This document shows positions 1-13,462 of a stretch of DNA of 64,000 nucleotides, piece by piece; within the stretch, counting starts at the first letter, position 1, and every line of letters starts with the position of its first letter. The stretch is from Polyodon spathula (taxonomy: Eukaryota > Chordata > Actinopteri > Acipenseriformes > Polyodontidae). Below the pieces are notes generated by a model, which was not told the DNA's origin, did no database searches, and saw nothing but the letters and a program-made list of their open reading frames with translations. The position numbers and the translations under genes were made by a program. The DNA lies in assembly GCF_017654505.1 (NCBI RefSeq), contig NC_054555.1:9244335-9308334 (forward strand), in the 5' to 3' direction.

Positions 1-2007
1 CCATTGAAAATCATTCCTACGTGTTTTTGCATTTCAAATATTTATTTGGTCTCAGTTTTTATATAGGGTAAAGATGCTGTTGGGTGGTGCAAACACAAAA
101 GCTGTTTAGCCTGCTTGTATTTTTACTCTTGTGGAACAAATCATATCTTGTAGTAATAATAATAAATAATCTTTATTTTTATGTAGCGCCTTTTCACAGT
201 CCACCATCATCACAAAGTGCTTTACAGAGATAAGCTGGAAATAGTGCATATATGCAGACACTTACAATAGCATGTTGCTAAGACCGTACCCAGATTGCTC
301 TAATGATAATAGACTGGAAAATGTGTGCGCTTTTCCCTAAACTTGCCCAGTGATGCACCTGCAAACCCAATCAATGAAGCATTTTGCTATTTTAACATAA
401 ATATTGAATAAACACTTATTTGGTAAACATTTCAATGTAAATGGTTTTATACAAAAAAGTATCAAGAATATTTTCAAATTGATGTGACTGAGAGTATCGG
501 CCTTAAATGGTTCAATAAAGAAGCGACGATTAGGCATTAGGAAAAGGAAGGAAACTAGCGAGATGTTGAACCACTGGCTGCAATATCCTAGTGATAAGCT
601 GTTTGTAACACTGCAAGTCTATTTTTGTGTTTTGTCTTAACATTTGATAAAGTGAATGGGCCTAATTTGATATATTTAAAATCTAAGTACAGCAGGATGG
701 GAAGATTAGATTGATGACTATCTACATGCATTGTGTATGTTATGTAGTGTTTTTTTTTTTTTTTTTTTTTTTAAATCATTTTGGTGCTACCATGCATTGT
801 TTATTATAAAAAATACAACAGCAGCAAGTTTTTATTAATTTAATCTAGGTTAACACTGATGCCTGTCATGCAAACTTGTATCTAAAGTGCAGTACAGATG
901 AACAGTGTATTTAAAATGTTTTATAATGTTTAATAATAGGTTGGGACAGAAAACAAATATATAGTAAGGATGTTCAAAATAATTTAAAGGGACAATTAGG
1001 AGGATGCTTAAGCATTAAAAATAAATAACCTAAACTTGAATTGGTTTATGGTCTTGGGTACCCATGGAATATGGCATTGACCTCAGGCCCAATAGGGCTG
1101 CCCTGTTGAGTTCATATGGAAGCATCTGTGTGTTGTACATTATCCGATTGTGATCCAGTCTTGGTTTACAACATACCCTACCACATGTTTTTGAAGGAAT
1201 CAGAATTTGAGCATATATGGTGGAACCCATGTCTCTGCACATAAGAATGTGATGCACTGTAGTCTACGTTTTTTGATTAATTTAATGCTTGTGAAAAGTG
1301 CAAGTCATCTCTTATCCAAGATCCCTGTTCAGTGAGATGCAGCAGAGATTAATATAACCAGTCATAACTGCTGCTGGAACTCCTCTGTGCTGTGGGATGA
1401 AGCTAGATTTAGTTACTATGCCCCTGAAGTTTAACGCTACCTTGCGATTTTTTATTTTATTAATTTGACACCACCTTCCAATGACCTGATCTGAATCAAA
1501 CTATTCCACACACTCCTGCTCTCTTTTGCACCCAGTGACTATTCCCTCGTTAACCACTCCTTACCCTTTTGATGATACTCTGCTTTTTCTGGTAACTGAG
1601 CAAACAGAAAAGTACCTTTCAAGCTATGGTGAGTACAAAGTATCTAGTAAGATCATTTGTAGTACGTAGAGTGTCATTGTGCAGAACAATATAGCTGAAT
1701 CAGCCCATGTCTGGTGCAGTCAAAAGAGGGTGACTTTAGGGGTTGTGTAAAGGAAAAAATAGTGGACTACATTTAGGATATTTAGCTGAACCCTTACAGT
1801 TTTTGTGTGAACTGTTCATGTGAGGCAATATATGTCTTTTTAAGAGGTCATGAAGAGACTGAAACAGAGGAAGGAAGGAGCTACAGGAAGCTGGGTATGA
1901 GGGAGGCCCTTGATCTAACATTGAAAAAGGCTTGATAACAGAATGCCTTGATTGGTATGCTCTGTCAGCAGAACTGAATTAGATTTGAAAAAGTTTGGAT
2001 AAACTAT
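1..2007. other. Gene-free AT-rich sequence
   Basis: No exon with recognisable homology was found on either strand. A stretch at about 140-260 (AGCGCC...CACAAAGTGCTTTACAGA) resembles a common fish interspersed repeat core, and a poly-T tract lies at about 751-772. The short open frames here have no family resemblance and no splice context. Confidence 0.6.
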
Positions 2008-2390
2008 TTTTTTAAATAAATTTAGTCATCTCCAATTTTTTTACCCTGGCTTTTCTCCCCAATTATTATATGTATCCTCTGCTCATCGCTTGCAACCCCC
2101 TCGCCGACCAGAGGCTGGAGCACGCGTTGTCCGAAACGTGCTCCTGCTAATCAGTCATTTTTCGCAAGGTGGATCCACAGTGAGGCCACCAGACCTGTAG
2201 CGCCAGAGGACAACACAGATCTGGAGGCTCCACTGCCCTACCCGGGCAGCGCTCGGCCAATGGTGCGCCACCCCCTGGGAGCTCCGGCAACGGTCGGCTG
2301 TGACACAGTCTGGACTCAAACCTGCAATCTCCAGGCTATAGGGTACATCCGCGTGGAGCACCTTTGCTGGATGCGCCACTCGAGAGCCCC
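2008..2390 (-). mobile_element. tRNA-derived SINE, minus strand
   Basis: Read on the minus strand from 2,390, the element opens with GGGGCTCTCGAGTGGCGCA, which holds an RNA polymerase III A-box-like motif. A B box, GGTTTGAGTCC, follows at 2,312-2,322. A GC-rich body then runs into an AT-rich tail near 2,010. The two-box spacing and the sharp change from GC-rich body to AT tail are typical of tRNA-derived SINEs. The head closely resembles a SINE I associate with sturgeons and paddlefish; the family name was not checked. Confidence 0.75.
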
Positions 2391-3742
2391 CAAACTTTGT
2401 ATTTTAAATAGTAGCACAGCAGCAACTCCTGTCCAAGTTCGTAGGCCTGCATGTCAGTGAGAAAGGAGTGAGAGTTGATGAACAAAATGCTACCAAGACA
2501 AAACCATACTAATGAGCAAGTTTTTTTTTATTGTCCTATACTAGAAGAAGATTGATTCCCCAGACTCTACAAGGCTGCATAAATGATCATCACGTTTACA
2601 CAGAAAAAAAAAAATGGAACAATACAGAACCCTCTCAAAGCATCAGCCCATGCAACACGTAAACATGTTGTTGGAGGTTTTGAATATCAGCAAAGTCGGA
2701 GATCTGGGATAATGTTTAAAGGAAATGTCAGCAGTTGTTTCCCTTGAAATGATAACCTCCTCTGCAGTTTGTTGTCAAGCCACTGGCTCTCGTGTATAAA
2801 GAAATGTTTCCAACATTGCACTGTGTGACCCCATTTTGTTAGTCTGTGTATCAGTATTTTTTCTGTTCATGTTACTGTATATTGGTGAAATTATTAGAAC
2901 TGAATCTACTTCAAGAATGGGTTCTTAGTGAAGGGCAATTCTTTTGAAGACCTTTGTCACGGGATGTATTAGTTATCTGCTAGAATCAACCAGCTTAGGT
3001 ACCATTTAATAGCAGAAAACATTGGCATTTACCCAGTTATTACAATGTCACTAGTTATTTATTCACTGTAACTTTAAATTCTACAAATAATGTATTATAC
3101 ACAACATATATTAAGGATGTTGTCCTTCAGTATTGCAGATGATTATCAGTATACAGTGTGATATGTGTATAACACTGATAATAGGTTGAATGCCACTTTT
3201 TATGTTTTGAATTTTGACTATCCCTTGTGGGCAAATTCTCTAGTCCTGTAAAGTAATTGGAGAAACCTTAGTAAACCAGATTTGCTTTTAACAGAAGGGC
3301 CTTCTCTGAATTGACTACAGTTCAGTTCCAGTGTGGGAAACTACACATTTTAGTGGTCAGTGACTTTTCTCCTTGCATTGTTCTAAATGTACCATCGTGG
3401 TAAAACAATGGAATGCTAGTATTTTTGCTGTCAATAACTTACTTTATGAAATGTTTAGCCATTATATTCCATTGATGAGTTTTTTTTTTTAAATAGTTTA
3501 AAAAAAAAAAAAAATCTATTCTTTATAAAAAAACAACATTATTATTAATGTTCCTAAACTACATTATTAAGTTTTTTCCTTTTTTTTTTGTAAACATTTT
3601 GTAAACAAAGAGAGGAACTAATACTTGGAGAGGCATGTTGGAGACTTTTAAATACAAGTAAAAGTACACAGGAAGTAAAGTGTTTTTTAAGGTTACATAT
3701 TTGGTGTAATGCAGTGAATCTGATGAAGTTGACTTTATATAA
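2391..3742. other. Gene-free sequence
   Basis: AT-rich sequence with several poly-A/T runs (for example about 3,480-3,530). No exon, RNA gene or clear mobile element was recognised. Confidence 0.55.
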
Positions 3743-4415
3743 GAGCATAAGAAAGGTTACAAACGAGAGGAGGCCATTCGGCCCATCTTGCTCGTTTGGT
3801 TGTTAGTAGCTTATTGATCCTAGAATCTCATCAAGCAGCTTCTTGAAGGATCCCAGGGTGTCAGCTTCAACAACATTACTGGGGAGTTGATTCCAGACCC
3901 TCACGATTCTCTGTGTAAAAAAGTGCCTCCTATTTTCTGTTCTGAATGCCCCTTGTCTAATCTCCATTTGTGACCCCTGGTCCTTGTTTCTTTTTTCAGG
4001 ATGAAAAAGTCCCTTGGGTCAACATTGTCAGTACGTTTTAGAATTTTGAATGCTTGAATTAGGTCGCCGCGTAGTCTTCTTTGTTCAAGACTGAACAGAT
4101 TCAATTCTTTTAGTCTGTCTGCATATGACATGCCTTTTAAGCCCGGAATAATTCTGGTCGCTCTTCTTTGCACTCTTTCTAGAGCAGCAATATCTTTTTT
4201 ATAGCGAGGTGACCAGAACTGAACACAATATTCAAGATGAGGTCTTACTAGTGCATTGTACAGTTTTAACATTACTTCCCTTGATTTAAATTCAACACTT
4301 TTCACAATGTATCCGAGCATCTTGTTAGCCTTTTTTATAGCTTCCCCACATTGTCCAGATGAAGACATTTCTGAGTCAACAAAAACTTCTAGGTCTTTCG
4401 TAGATTCCTTCCACT
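3743..4415 (-). mobile_element. CR1/L2-like LINE 3' end, truncated
   Basis: The minus strand encodes the region just after the reverse transcriptase core of a fish CR1/L2-type non-LTR retrotransposon. It includes the motifs LYNALVRPHLEYCVQFWSP and LERVQRRATRIIPG, and the frame is open from about 4,415 to 3,901. The last part of the protein, through VWNQLPSNVVEADTLGSF, lies in another frame at about 3,925-3,795, so at least one frameshift has occurred. The end is the usual family tail (GATGGGCCGAATGGCC...) at about 3,743-3,790. The endonuclease and catalytic part of the reverse transcriptase are missing. This is a dead 5'-truncated copy, the normal fate of such LINEs. Confidence 0.88.
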
Positions 4416-5567
4416 ACAGTTGTTTACAAATACAGAAGAATTTTGCACTACAACAAATGTGTTATTTACTACAACATTTGTATCTATAAATGCAAAGTCA
4501 TGTGTTGGCTTTCATTTGAATGTGAACCTTCATCATAGAGACATTTTACAAAACGTCAACTGATAGCTCTGTGTATATTATTATTATTATTGATAATAAT
4601 ATCATCTCGTATAACATAATTAATACATGCTGTGTAGGAACTTACCAAAATACTATTTGTTTTCTATTGCAACGCCACCATTATTAATCATTTAACCAAC
4701 ACGCCTCTGCACCCCACACAAACATATAATCATGAGAACGGCTCGTATGATAAATAATAATAATTTGAACAGTGTAAATACTTATTTGAATACCATGTTT
4801 CATAAACACTGTGTTTTACCCTCCCTGTACGCCGAACTGTTTGGTATGTTTTATTACCTGTCTCCCTATCAGTCGAAGTCAAATCGGTTACTTGCTCAAC
4901 ACACTCATACCAAGGCTCCCTTCGTTTTTCACGTGTTGTTTTCAGCACTTCCTTACTAACTGTATACTGTAATGTTCATTTTTATAAGCAAAATGGAAAG
5001 TGAAATATCACTAAATTGTATTTTCTTCGTTCTAGTGCTGATGTCTAGGCTTTTACAAGAACTACAGTAGCATGTGTGTTACATTTATTCATATTTGAGA
5101 TAAAACAAAATAAAACAAACAAACATTCTATACATAAAATTACCTGGTTTCAGATGATTCTGTTGGAGTTGTGAATGAATATTGCGTCCGCAATATTTCA
5201 TTACATCAAAAACAATTTGGTTAGTCGTGTTAAAACACAGACGTGTTAAGAATGATTTAGCAATGTAGTCCTATATTGTTATTTTTTTTAAAAAATGATT
5301 ATTATTATTTAAATACATTTACTTATATAAATGATAATGGAGATAAAAAAAATGCAGACACGGTAGCAAAACTGAAACTAAAGTTAGAGAAATAATACAG
5401 TACACTGTCACATTTACGAAAATAAACTGCTAAAAAACTAAAACACAACACTATGGTGCTGGTTTGTCGATGATCCCGCAGTAAACACCGTACTACATAA
5501 AGTTTGAAGTTGAGTGTATAGCAGGAAATGCGACCCCTGCTGGAATCATGCTTGTTCATGGTTGAGA

Positions 5568-5604
<37 letters not shown>

Positions 5605-5834
5605 AAAAAAACAACCCTCCCCAAAGCATTTCCGAATACAAAAAAAAAACAAACAACAAAACAAACTGCCGCGCTATTAAAATTCTGCAACCTGGGGGAA
5701 GCACCCTCATGATATCGTCGCTTAGCCGATTGAAACAGATGAGTGGAGGTCCGCTCAGGCTTGTTCTTAAATCATCTAGTGCGTAATAATTGAAGCTAAT
5801 ATATTTTCCTTTATTTCTCAGAAGTACAAAGTGA
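4416..5834. other. Gene-free sequence upstream of LTC4S
   Basis: AT-rich sequence that must include any LTC4S promoter and 5' untranslated region. It carries ATT microsatellite patches (about 4,579-4,605) and a long poly-A at about 5,570-5,602. No TATA box or CpG-rich promoter stands out. Confidence 0.5.
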
Positions 5835-5837
5835 ATG

Positions 5838-8800
5838 ATGTTGGATCAGATGGTGTATGTGGCCGCTGTAACGGTTTTAGCGGTAATTGAGCAAGGTAAA
5901 AGTCTTTTTTTTTCTTTGCAAATACAGTTTTAGAATATTAATAAATATGAATATGAATTTCGTATCTGTTAATTTTATTCTGCCTACAATTACCAGGTAA
6001 CCATAAAAACACAATCAGGAATAAAAACAAATTCTGCATAACAGGCATTTTTTTCGTCCAAAAATCAATATTTATATAAATATATACTGTATATAAAACG
6101 TTATTATAAATTGTTAAAGCTACGGCTACTTAAATTGAGGGGTTTGATTTTGTGGTTTGCCACTTTAACTTTAAGTCTTTCTGTTTCCCTATTAAACATG
6201 GTCCATTATTAGGGGCTAAGCCAACTCACCTGCATTCTGCATTGCTTACCTCTGCCCATTCAGTCATTGTATACCTGAAGAAACAAAGAATGAAAGTAAA
6301 GTTATCACAATTAATGGCAAAGCCTCTGAAACATGTTCCACGATTAACAGGTTTCATTATGTTTCAATGAAGATCTGAAGTAATATATAGAAAATAATAA
6401 AGGTAATGTAACAGAAGTTAACACTAGTAAAATCCATAGGAGGGAACCACTCTTTTGAGGTTATGTAACCTACAGCCCCTCCCTTGCAATTCAGTTGCAC
6501 TGTAATATGATCACAAAAGAAAGTTGTTGTTCCTACTCTGCCTGTGTCTTCTGCCTGTGATTTCATTAGAATGTTGATTAGATTAAATCCCAAAATTGTT
6601 AGCCTGTATTCATTGTTAATGGTGGCATGTTAAGCGCAGAACATAAAATGAACGCAGTACAGTACTATTTTAAAATGTGCTTTAAGTACAGCGTTCGTGT
6701 GTCTTATAAATTACTAAATTATTGATATTCTATCAATATTCTCTGGTATTGTATTGATAATTGATACCAGAACTGGTCTAACTTATCGCCCACTACTACT
6801 GCTAAGTTTGAAATAGGGACTGGGGTTGATGTTTCCAGTTCAAATGGCACGTTCTGCTTTTTGATGAAAAAGTAACTGATACCTAAAGTAGAATGTTTCC
6901 CCTATAACGAGTTTTTGAACAACATTACTGCTGCTGTTGCTCAAACTGAATTGTTCTCGTCGACACAAGCGAGAAGTTGTTCCTTGTTCTTGACTATTAT
7001 ATAAATCAGTAAACTTAAATTTACATGACCTTCCTCATAATATAGTAGAAAAGCCAAAAAGGAAAAGTACCCATGTTCTTTAACCTCTGCACTAGAAATC
7101 CAAAAGGTTGTTTGCATGAGTAACACAAAACATAAAGAGATACTTCCCAGCATCAGCATTTTCTTAAGGAGGAAGTAGCTTCAAATGTTATTTAATTGCT
7201 TTTTTTTTTTTTTTTTTTTTTTTTTTGGAATATCAGTGGTGCATTTTTCTCTATATCAGCCTTTATGCGGATTTTGAACTTGGAGAATCCTAAATCCTGG
7301 AACTGAACAGGGCTTGTAGGATACTGTAATTCTGATTATAGTATAAAGGCTGCTGTGAAAACAGTATGTAACACATCAATGGGAAAATCATCGCACATTA
7401 AGGTTGCACACTCATATGCTCATTTCTGAAACCCCCTACCTTAAGAAATGTTCTAGAGGTTTTGAAGGCACGTTAGTTAAACCTGACAGATACAACAGCA
7501 GAGAACACTCTTAGTAGAATGTTAAACATGCTTTGATGCACTTGTTTCTGTAGAAACACCACCTTTTGGAGAGGAGGACAGTCTGCTTTCATTTTTCGTA
7601 TATATTTTTAAAGACAGCTAGCCAGTAGACCAACATGTTTGTCTCAACTTTTTGTTACTGTTGCTGTGTAGTATCTCGGTGTATTACACAAAGTGATTTC
7701 CTGGTAATCATCTGTTAAAGCTCTCAGGCGTTTACTAGACTTTTCACATTTTAACAAAACAACAATGCAGACATGTAACGGGGGTTTGTTACATGTGTGG
7801 GTCATTACTGAACAATACTGAGTCAGGCACAGTGCATTGGGTGTTGACAATCTGCACAGGCACGCAGATTTAATAAACATAGGTGCTGACACTAGGGTAC
7901 CAGCAATGGTAACCTTAGTGTCACATTTAATGAAGAAAAGAAAATAAATCTAAAGTGAGCTAGCCTCATTAAAAGAGACATCCTGCGCCAGGAACCATAT
8001 ACTCTACGCAAACCCTCTCTATACACTGGTTGGGATCAACCTCTCCGAAATAAACCTACTTCTGGGCTGCCGGAGTCCCTGCATCCTTATGGCGACTCCT
8101 GCCTCTTCAAACGGCCTTGACTGGGCAATGCCATTCACAAGCACCATCTTGCAGTTGAAGAGTTGCGTAATCAATCCTGTGGAGCGGACACTCTCCTCGA
8201 TTTCAACAAGCACAAGCTTTCGATCAAGCGCCCGACTGTGTAGCAATGGCTCGAGCTGTGGGACAGATGCTTTTTGAGCTCCACACAACCTCCCCGGACC
8301 TCCAGATCAGCTCAGCGCCAGGCGATCATAACTGCTCAATTGGTTGCCCAGCAACCAGTGACAGGGCTCTCCCTGTCACTCCAGCAAACTAATATAATTT
8401 ACTTATAATTAATACAGATTTGCTCATTGATATTAATTTCTCAGACATTGAAATTATTGAATTGGGCACCCTAGGGTTGTCTCTCTGTAGTAACCCTAAG
8501 ATTGGATTTGAATTAGGGTTCTGGTTTGTAGGGGATTTTAGAAAGTACCAAATAACAAAAACTATGATAACTATGTGCAATTACTTTATGCCAACTGCAT
8601 GAAATACCAAAAAACATCATTATAAGATACCAAAGAAACTTCTACAAGCTGTATATTACAGAGTTGGGGTCCGTTCCATTTTTTTAATAAATTCCAATTC
8701 CATTTCCAATCCCAGTTCCCTTTTATACAATTCCAATTCCTATTCTGTTTTTCGGCACAGTCTTTACTGAGGTTTATGCCTTAGGCTTTATCAGGTTACC

Positions 8801-11800
8801 TGAGAAGTTCATTAAGTTGTATTCAGTGTCTGTTTACGGAACAAAGCATTTGTTGTAAAATGATTGCGATAGGAATTTGAATTGATTAAATGGGAATTGG
8901 GATTAGAAATGGAATTGACCCCAACTCTGATTACATATGTAATTTTTACAGATTTTATGTAGCTTCTATATGGATAGCAGCACCACCATGTAAAATGTAA
9001 TCGTAAGGTCGGTGCTGAAAGATTTGAAGTGCATGCTATTTATGTCAGATCCACACAGAATTCCCAGGAAGACAGTTGTATAAAGCTAATCTTGACTTTT
9101 GACGTTACAAGGAAAACAGAAGTCTGTAATGCGTTATGGAGTTGGATGTATTCACCACAATGGCTATACAATTTATTTTTCAAATGAAATGGCAATCCGG
9201 GTACGAAGTGGGTCGAAGTATAACTCATCTTGTTTGTTCCAGCCTACTTCTCCCTCCAAGTGATCTATGCCAGGCGGAAATATTCTGTGTCTCCTCCATG
9301 CATTGCTGGGCCCCCAGAGTTCGAGAGAGTCTACAGAGCGCAGTAAGCCTTTCTGTGGTGCTTCTTGCCTTTCTTTATTTCACTGTTCACATCTGTAGTG
9401 TTTAGTGCTTTTGCTACTGTTTTTGCAGGGTGAACTGTGCAGAATATTTCCCACTCTTTGTCTCCATACTTTGGGTGGCTAGCCTCTATTTTAGCCAAGG
9501 TAAGCATTCTGTGTAAGCCACACTGGAAAAAGATATGAGAACACCTCAGCAAATTCTCCAATTACAGAAACAGGCTCATTAAACACAACTTAGCAGGCAG
9601 ACGTTTTATAAGACAGTACTCCAGGAAACCGTCAAGACTGTTGGTTTTACCAAGTTATATATGGTATATCCTGAACTTGCCAAATGTATCAATTTAATAA
9701 TAAAGTCAGCAATCTAAAGCTGCTGTTTAACTTGTTTTTTTCCAAGTTGTGGCACCTCTCTGTGGACTTCTCTACCTGTATGGCAGATACCAATACTTCC
9801 ATGGCTATGCCCAGTCTTCTCATGGGAGGTAATGACTTCCCTTCTTCAGCACTGGCTATGAGGAATTTCTGTACATGTTCCAGTCATTCTTAACATGTGT
9901 TACCTATGACTGAATTGGAACAATCAAAGTGAAGTTTAAAACACTGGGAACATTTTTAAAGAGATTATGTGCTTTTAATTTAGATCCCCCTAGTGTGGGA
10001 GAATGGTGTGCTAACAAAGGGACAAGCCTTGATGGGCCAAATGACCTTTTCGTGTTCCCAAACTTTTTTTTATGTTCTTCGGTCAACCAGAGTTATTACA
10101 AGCTTGTGGCTTTAATGGTCAGCATAGAATGAAAGTTTGTCAAAGTATCAAATCCCTCTAAGCATATTTGTAGTAGCTAGTGAGATAATAGTCCAAATCC
10201 ATCTAAACAAATTTGTAATAACTATCAAGGTAATATTCCTAAACTACTACAAATCCACTGGGAACCTTTATAAACATTTGCAACATTGTAAAGGAACACA
10301 GAAATTCAATGTGGGAATTATTAACCTGTGGTTAAATAACACAAGGGAAAGGCTTCATTTAATTAACAACTGCCTTTATAAAGATATAACAATTAAGCTA
10401 GAATGGCATATCATTATTATAATTAGTTATTTCTTAGCAGACACCCTTACCCAGGGCAACTTACAGTTGTATACAAAAAATATATATCAAGAATTACAGT
10501 ACAATTAAGAGCAAGATATAAAATGACTTCAGTCCTAGTAAAATCATATATTTTGCACTTGTGTGGTTGACAGCATTGTCCTTTTATGCCAGGTGTTAGG
10601 ATATCCCTTCACTGTGCAGCCCAGCAAAACTGTTGATGGGCCTGGACTACTAAAGCTTGGGTATAGGGGCTGATCTGTATGACTAAGGGAATACAGTGGT
10701 CCCTTGCTATAACGCGGGTCTCGGGGGACACACAATATGAGAGTTATAAGAGCGTTATAAATAGGGGAGGGGGTGGGGGCTCCGCGAGATACATCATAAC
10801 ACACATCTGACTAAAATACAAAATAAAATAACTCCCTCTCTATAATGCACATACAGTGAAGCAAAAATGTAACTTACTTTCCGTGATTTATCCATTCATA
10901 AAGCACCGTGTAATCAACACTACATTTTTTACAACAAGAAAAAAAAAAGGTAACATTTCCACCCGTGGATCACTTTAATTAGCAGTTTTTAAACTATAAA
11001 TAGTCTGGCTAAACAGCGGTCGGGAGTTCAGTTTGAAGAAACAGACAAGCAAACCAAGTGCGAGTAGGAGAGGGGAAGAGGGAATGGGCTTGCCCCAGGA
11101 TTGGCTGTTGGAGCTGGGCTGAAGCAAAACTGAAGCGTCTCTCGCAGCAAAAAAGTATATGCATTAGGAAAGATAACCATGTAATAGGCCTAATGTTTAT
11201 TTAGTTATAAAACAAATGCTGAATAAGATGTTTGTTATAAAGTGACAGCTCAGGTTTTATTCAGTTCAGACATTGTATCAAAAGGGAGAGGCAGAAACGG
11301 AAGTTAGACTGAGAAGTTGTTCATAGTTTGAACACCACCGGTACTGTATTTACTGTAGAAGTATTGCATGAATCACTAGTATAGGGAAACGGGGGACATG
11401 TTATGAGAGTGTTATATCCGAGGCGCGTTATAACAGAGAGCCTTATAGCGAGGGAGCACTGTAATACCTGTACTGTCAGTGGCACTAATTACTGTAATTA
11501 CTGTAATAGATTTTTATATATCAATGTATTTATTTTCATACTACCATTAACAAATTCTGTAATTATCAAGACACCCCCCCTCCCCTCAATTATCTGTAAT
11601 ACCGGAGGTGGCTGTGGTTATTTTAGATTGCTGATACTGCTTGGCAGTATCTTAAGCACAAACAAGATTATGTCTCAACACATTTGCAAAAACAAACATG
11701 CACATTGCAGGCAACTTTTTCCTAAAAGCAACAAAATAAATGCTATTAGCAAGAGTATTATTTCCATATAACAAAATATATCCGGGCCCCAGCAAAGCTC

Positions 11801-12747
11801 TGAACAAACCTCTCGCCCCGCCAACCCCTAACTGCTCCCCCAGTCCTCCTTTTAACCCTATGCACCAGATAGCTCCTCCTCTAGAGCCTACAGACCTTTA
11901 ATAACAGTACATCATACACATAACTTATTTGAATTCCCCCCTGTAGCTACAATGCAATATTACATAACGTTATGAATTTCTACATATTTTAATAATTATT
12001 AAAATCCCACTTTTTATTAAATTAATCCTGCAAATCCCCATTAAACTCCATATTCAATAGTCCTGGTTTATGTAATTATTATTTTATTTGTTTCTCTTTT
12101 ACTTTTTAAGTTTTTAACAACTCGGCAGCACATTTCTTAGGAGATGAGCACCTCCCCTTTGAAACGCCTTCTGCCTTCAGTGCAGCAAACAACATAACCC
12201 TGTTTTTTTTCTCTTTTTTTCCCCTTTGGATAACCCGATCTAACCAACCATCTGCACCCTACCCATCGATCACGCATTAACAGGTAAGTTACATTTTGTT
12301 TTCCTTAACATCACTTTCATTTTGCCATAACTACGTATATTTGTTATTTCTACCTTATGAACAATATGGCTCAAATAATGTCCCGATGCTTTTGATGCCA
12401 CCTAAGCCATCACAATGATCTAGAACAACAGAATAAACTTTAAACTGCTTAATTACACTAGAACAGTTTGTAATGAAAGGGAAACTTACAATGTCACAAT
12501 TTCCAAGCCAGTCTTTGAACCTTGTGCTTTTGGCACTACAGTTCCGTGCTCTCTCCCTAACCAGCCTCTTCTCTGTGTGTCTTGTACCCACAGGCTGGCT
12601 CCAATGTACTTCAGCGCTCGGGTTCTCTGGATTTTGATTGGTTTCTCCACAGTGGGGGTCCTCAGTGACCTGAGCAAGATTTATTTCGGAGTGGCTTTTC
12701 TTCAGGGCCTGAAAGTCTTCCTCCGATCGTATTGGATCCCATTCTAG
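5838..12747 (+). CDS. ltc4s: Leukotriene C4 synthase (5 exons)
   Basis: This integral membrane enzyme of the MAPEG family joins glutathione to leukotriene A4 to make leukotriene C4, at the nuclear envelope and ER. The exons were built by hand: 5,838-5,895; 9,243-9,342; 9,429-9,499; 9,747-9,828; 12,594-12,747. All junctions are GT-AG and the phases match, giving 154 residues against 150 in human. Family motifs are [39 protein letters not shown] and YFHGYAQSS. With this start the numbering matches human LTC4S up to Arg104, the glutathione-activating residue, whose codon is split between exons 4 and 5. An ATG at 5,835 directly upstream in frame would add one residue. Four hydrophobic helices are visible. 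Intron 1 (3.3 kb) and intron 4 (2.8 kb) are long and hold repeats. FLAP and MGST2 are relatives, but the sequence fits LTC4S best. Confidence 0.95.
7774..8380. mobile_element. Solo LTR-like element in LTC4S intron 1
   Basis: About 607 bases that align along their length with 57,281-57,919. Shared blocks include GTTACATGTGTGGGTCAT, GGGTGTTGACAAT and CGGACCTCCAG. The left end is TGTAACGGGG and the right end is CCCTGTCACT, so the terminal TG...CA has decayed to TG...CT here. No internal coding region lies beside it, so it is probably a solo LTR left by recombination. Orientation is unclear. Short open frames inside it are not genes. Confidence 0.65.
8659..8929. mobile_element. Non-autonomous DNA transposon (MITE) with inverted ends
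   Basis: The left end CAGAGTTGGGGTC is the exact reverse complement of the right end GACCCCAACTCTG. The similarity continues inward through AATTCC-rich arms. The element is about 271 bases and has no coding capacity. The terminal motif suggests a hAT-like family, but an 8-base target duplication is not clear, so the superfamily is open. It lies in LTC4S intron 1. Confidence 0.75.
10010..10080 (+). mobile_element. CR1/L2-like LINE 3' tail remnant
   Basis: The segment around GATGGGCCAAATGACC, ending in TTTTTATGTTCTT, matches the tail of the minus-strand LINE at 3,743-3,800, but on the plus strand. Only the untranslated tail is left. It lies in LTC4S intron 4. Confidence 0.6.
10694..11461. mobile_element. 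pogo/Tigger-like MITE with TA target duplication
   Basis: The left end CAGTGGTCCCTTGCTATAAC is mirrored by the right end, whose reverse complement starts CAGTGCTCCCTCGCTATAA. Both ends are flanked by the dinucleotide TA (10,692-10,693 and 11,462-11,463). CAGT...CCCTCGCTATAA ends with a TA duplication are the hallmark of the pogo/Tigger branch of Tc1/mariner elements. The 768-base body has no transposase. A second internal set of TIR-like sequence near 10,730-10,760 and 11,400-11,440 extends the inverted arms. It lies in LTC4S intron 4. Confidence 0.82.
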
Positions 12748-13462
12748 GAGGACTGGGTTGTGGTTGCTGTGTTATAGTTGACTGAAATCACTCTGAAATA
12801 CTGTTGTGTTTTTGTTATCTTTTTTTAAAATATATAACTGCTGTTTCTCTTTGTTTTAACTATGAGCTGCTCTTTGGTTCTATCAGCCATAGGTATATGT
12901 TTTGTCAGCTCGATCAGCCAAAATGACTTTACAGATGTGCCAGCCCCACCAGTGCAAAGAAGTGCCTTACCAGCAAAGCAAAAGGAAACTTGATCCATAG
13001 CAGCAGATCACTAGAAGGTGTTGGTTTTTACTTCTATAAATATACTTTGGCTTATCTAGCTAGCCTATGTTACATCTATCTTGATAAAAATGAAGAACAG
13101 CTCCTATTGCAATAAAAACCAGTAAGTATGACTGCAGACATTATAAAACTGAGCAGTAAGAAAAACAAAAAAAAAATCTGAAGGTATTTTAAATCATAAT
13201 CCACAAAACTCACTCAGAAGAGCAGTCTGCCTCCTACAGTAAAGACTGCCAATTGTGCACAACCTATGTGGTGATTATGTGATGTGCATGAGGATAGGAT
13301 CTGCATTTACATAAGTCTTGCAAATGTTTTGCTCAGTTTACTTGTTGTTGTTTTTGTAAATGTTTTATATTATTCATGTTCTATTCACAGTATATAGAGA
13401 GAAACTATGTGTAACCAGCAGCTGCAGTGTGGTGTCCAGGCATGTGTCTAGACCACAGTATG

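Noticed and set aside
3901..4368. 155-codon minus-strand frame as a host gene
   Set aside because: It is the post-RT region of a CR1/L2-like LINE, with a frameshift before the family's C-terminus.
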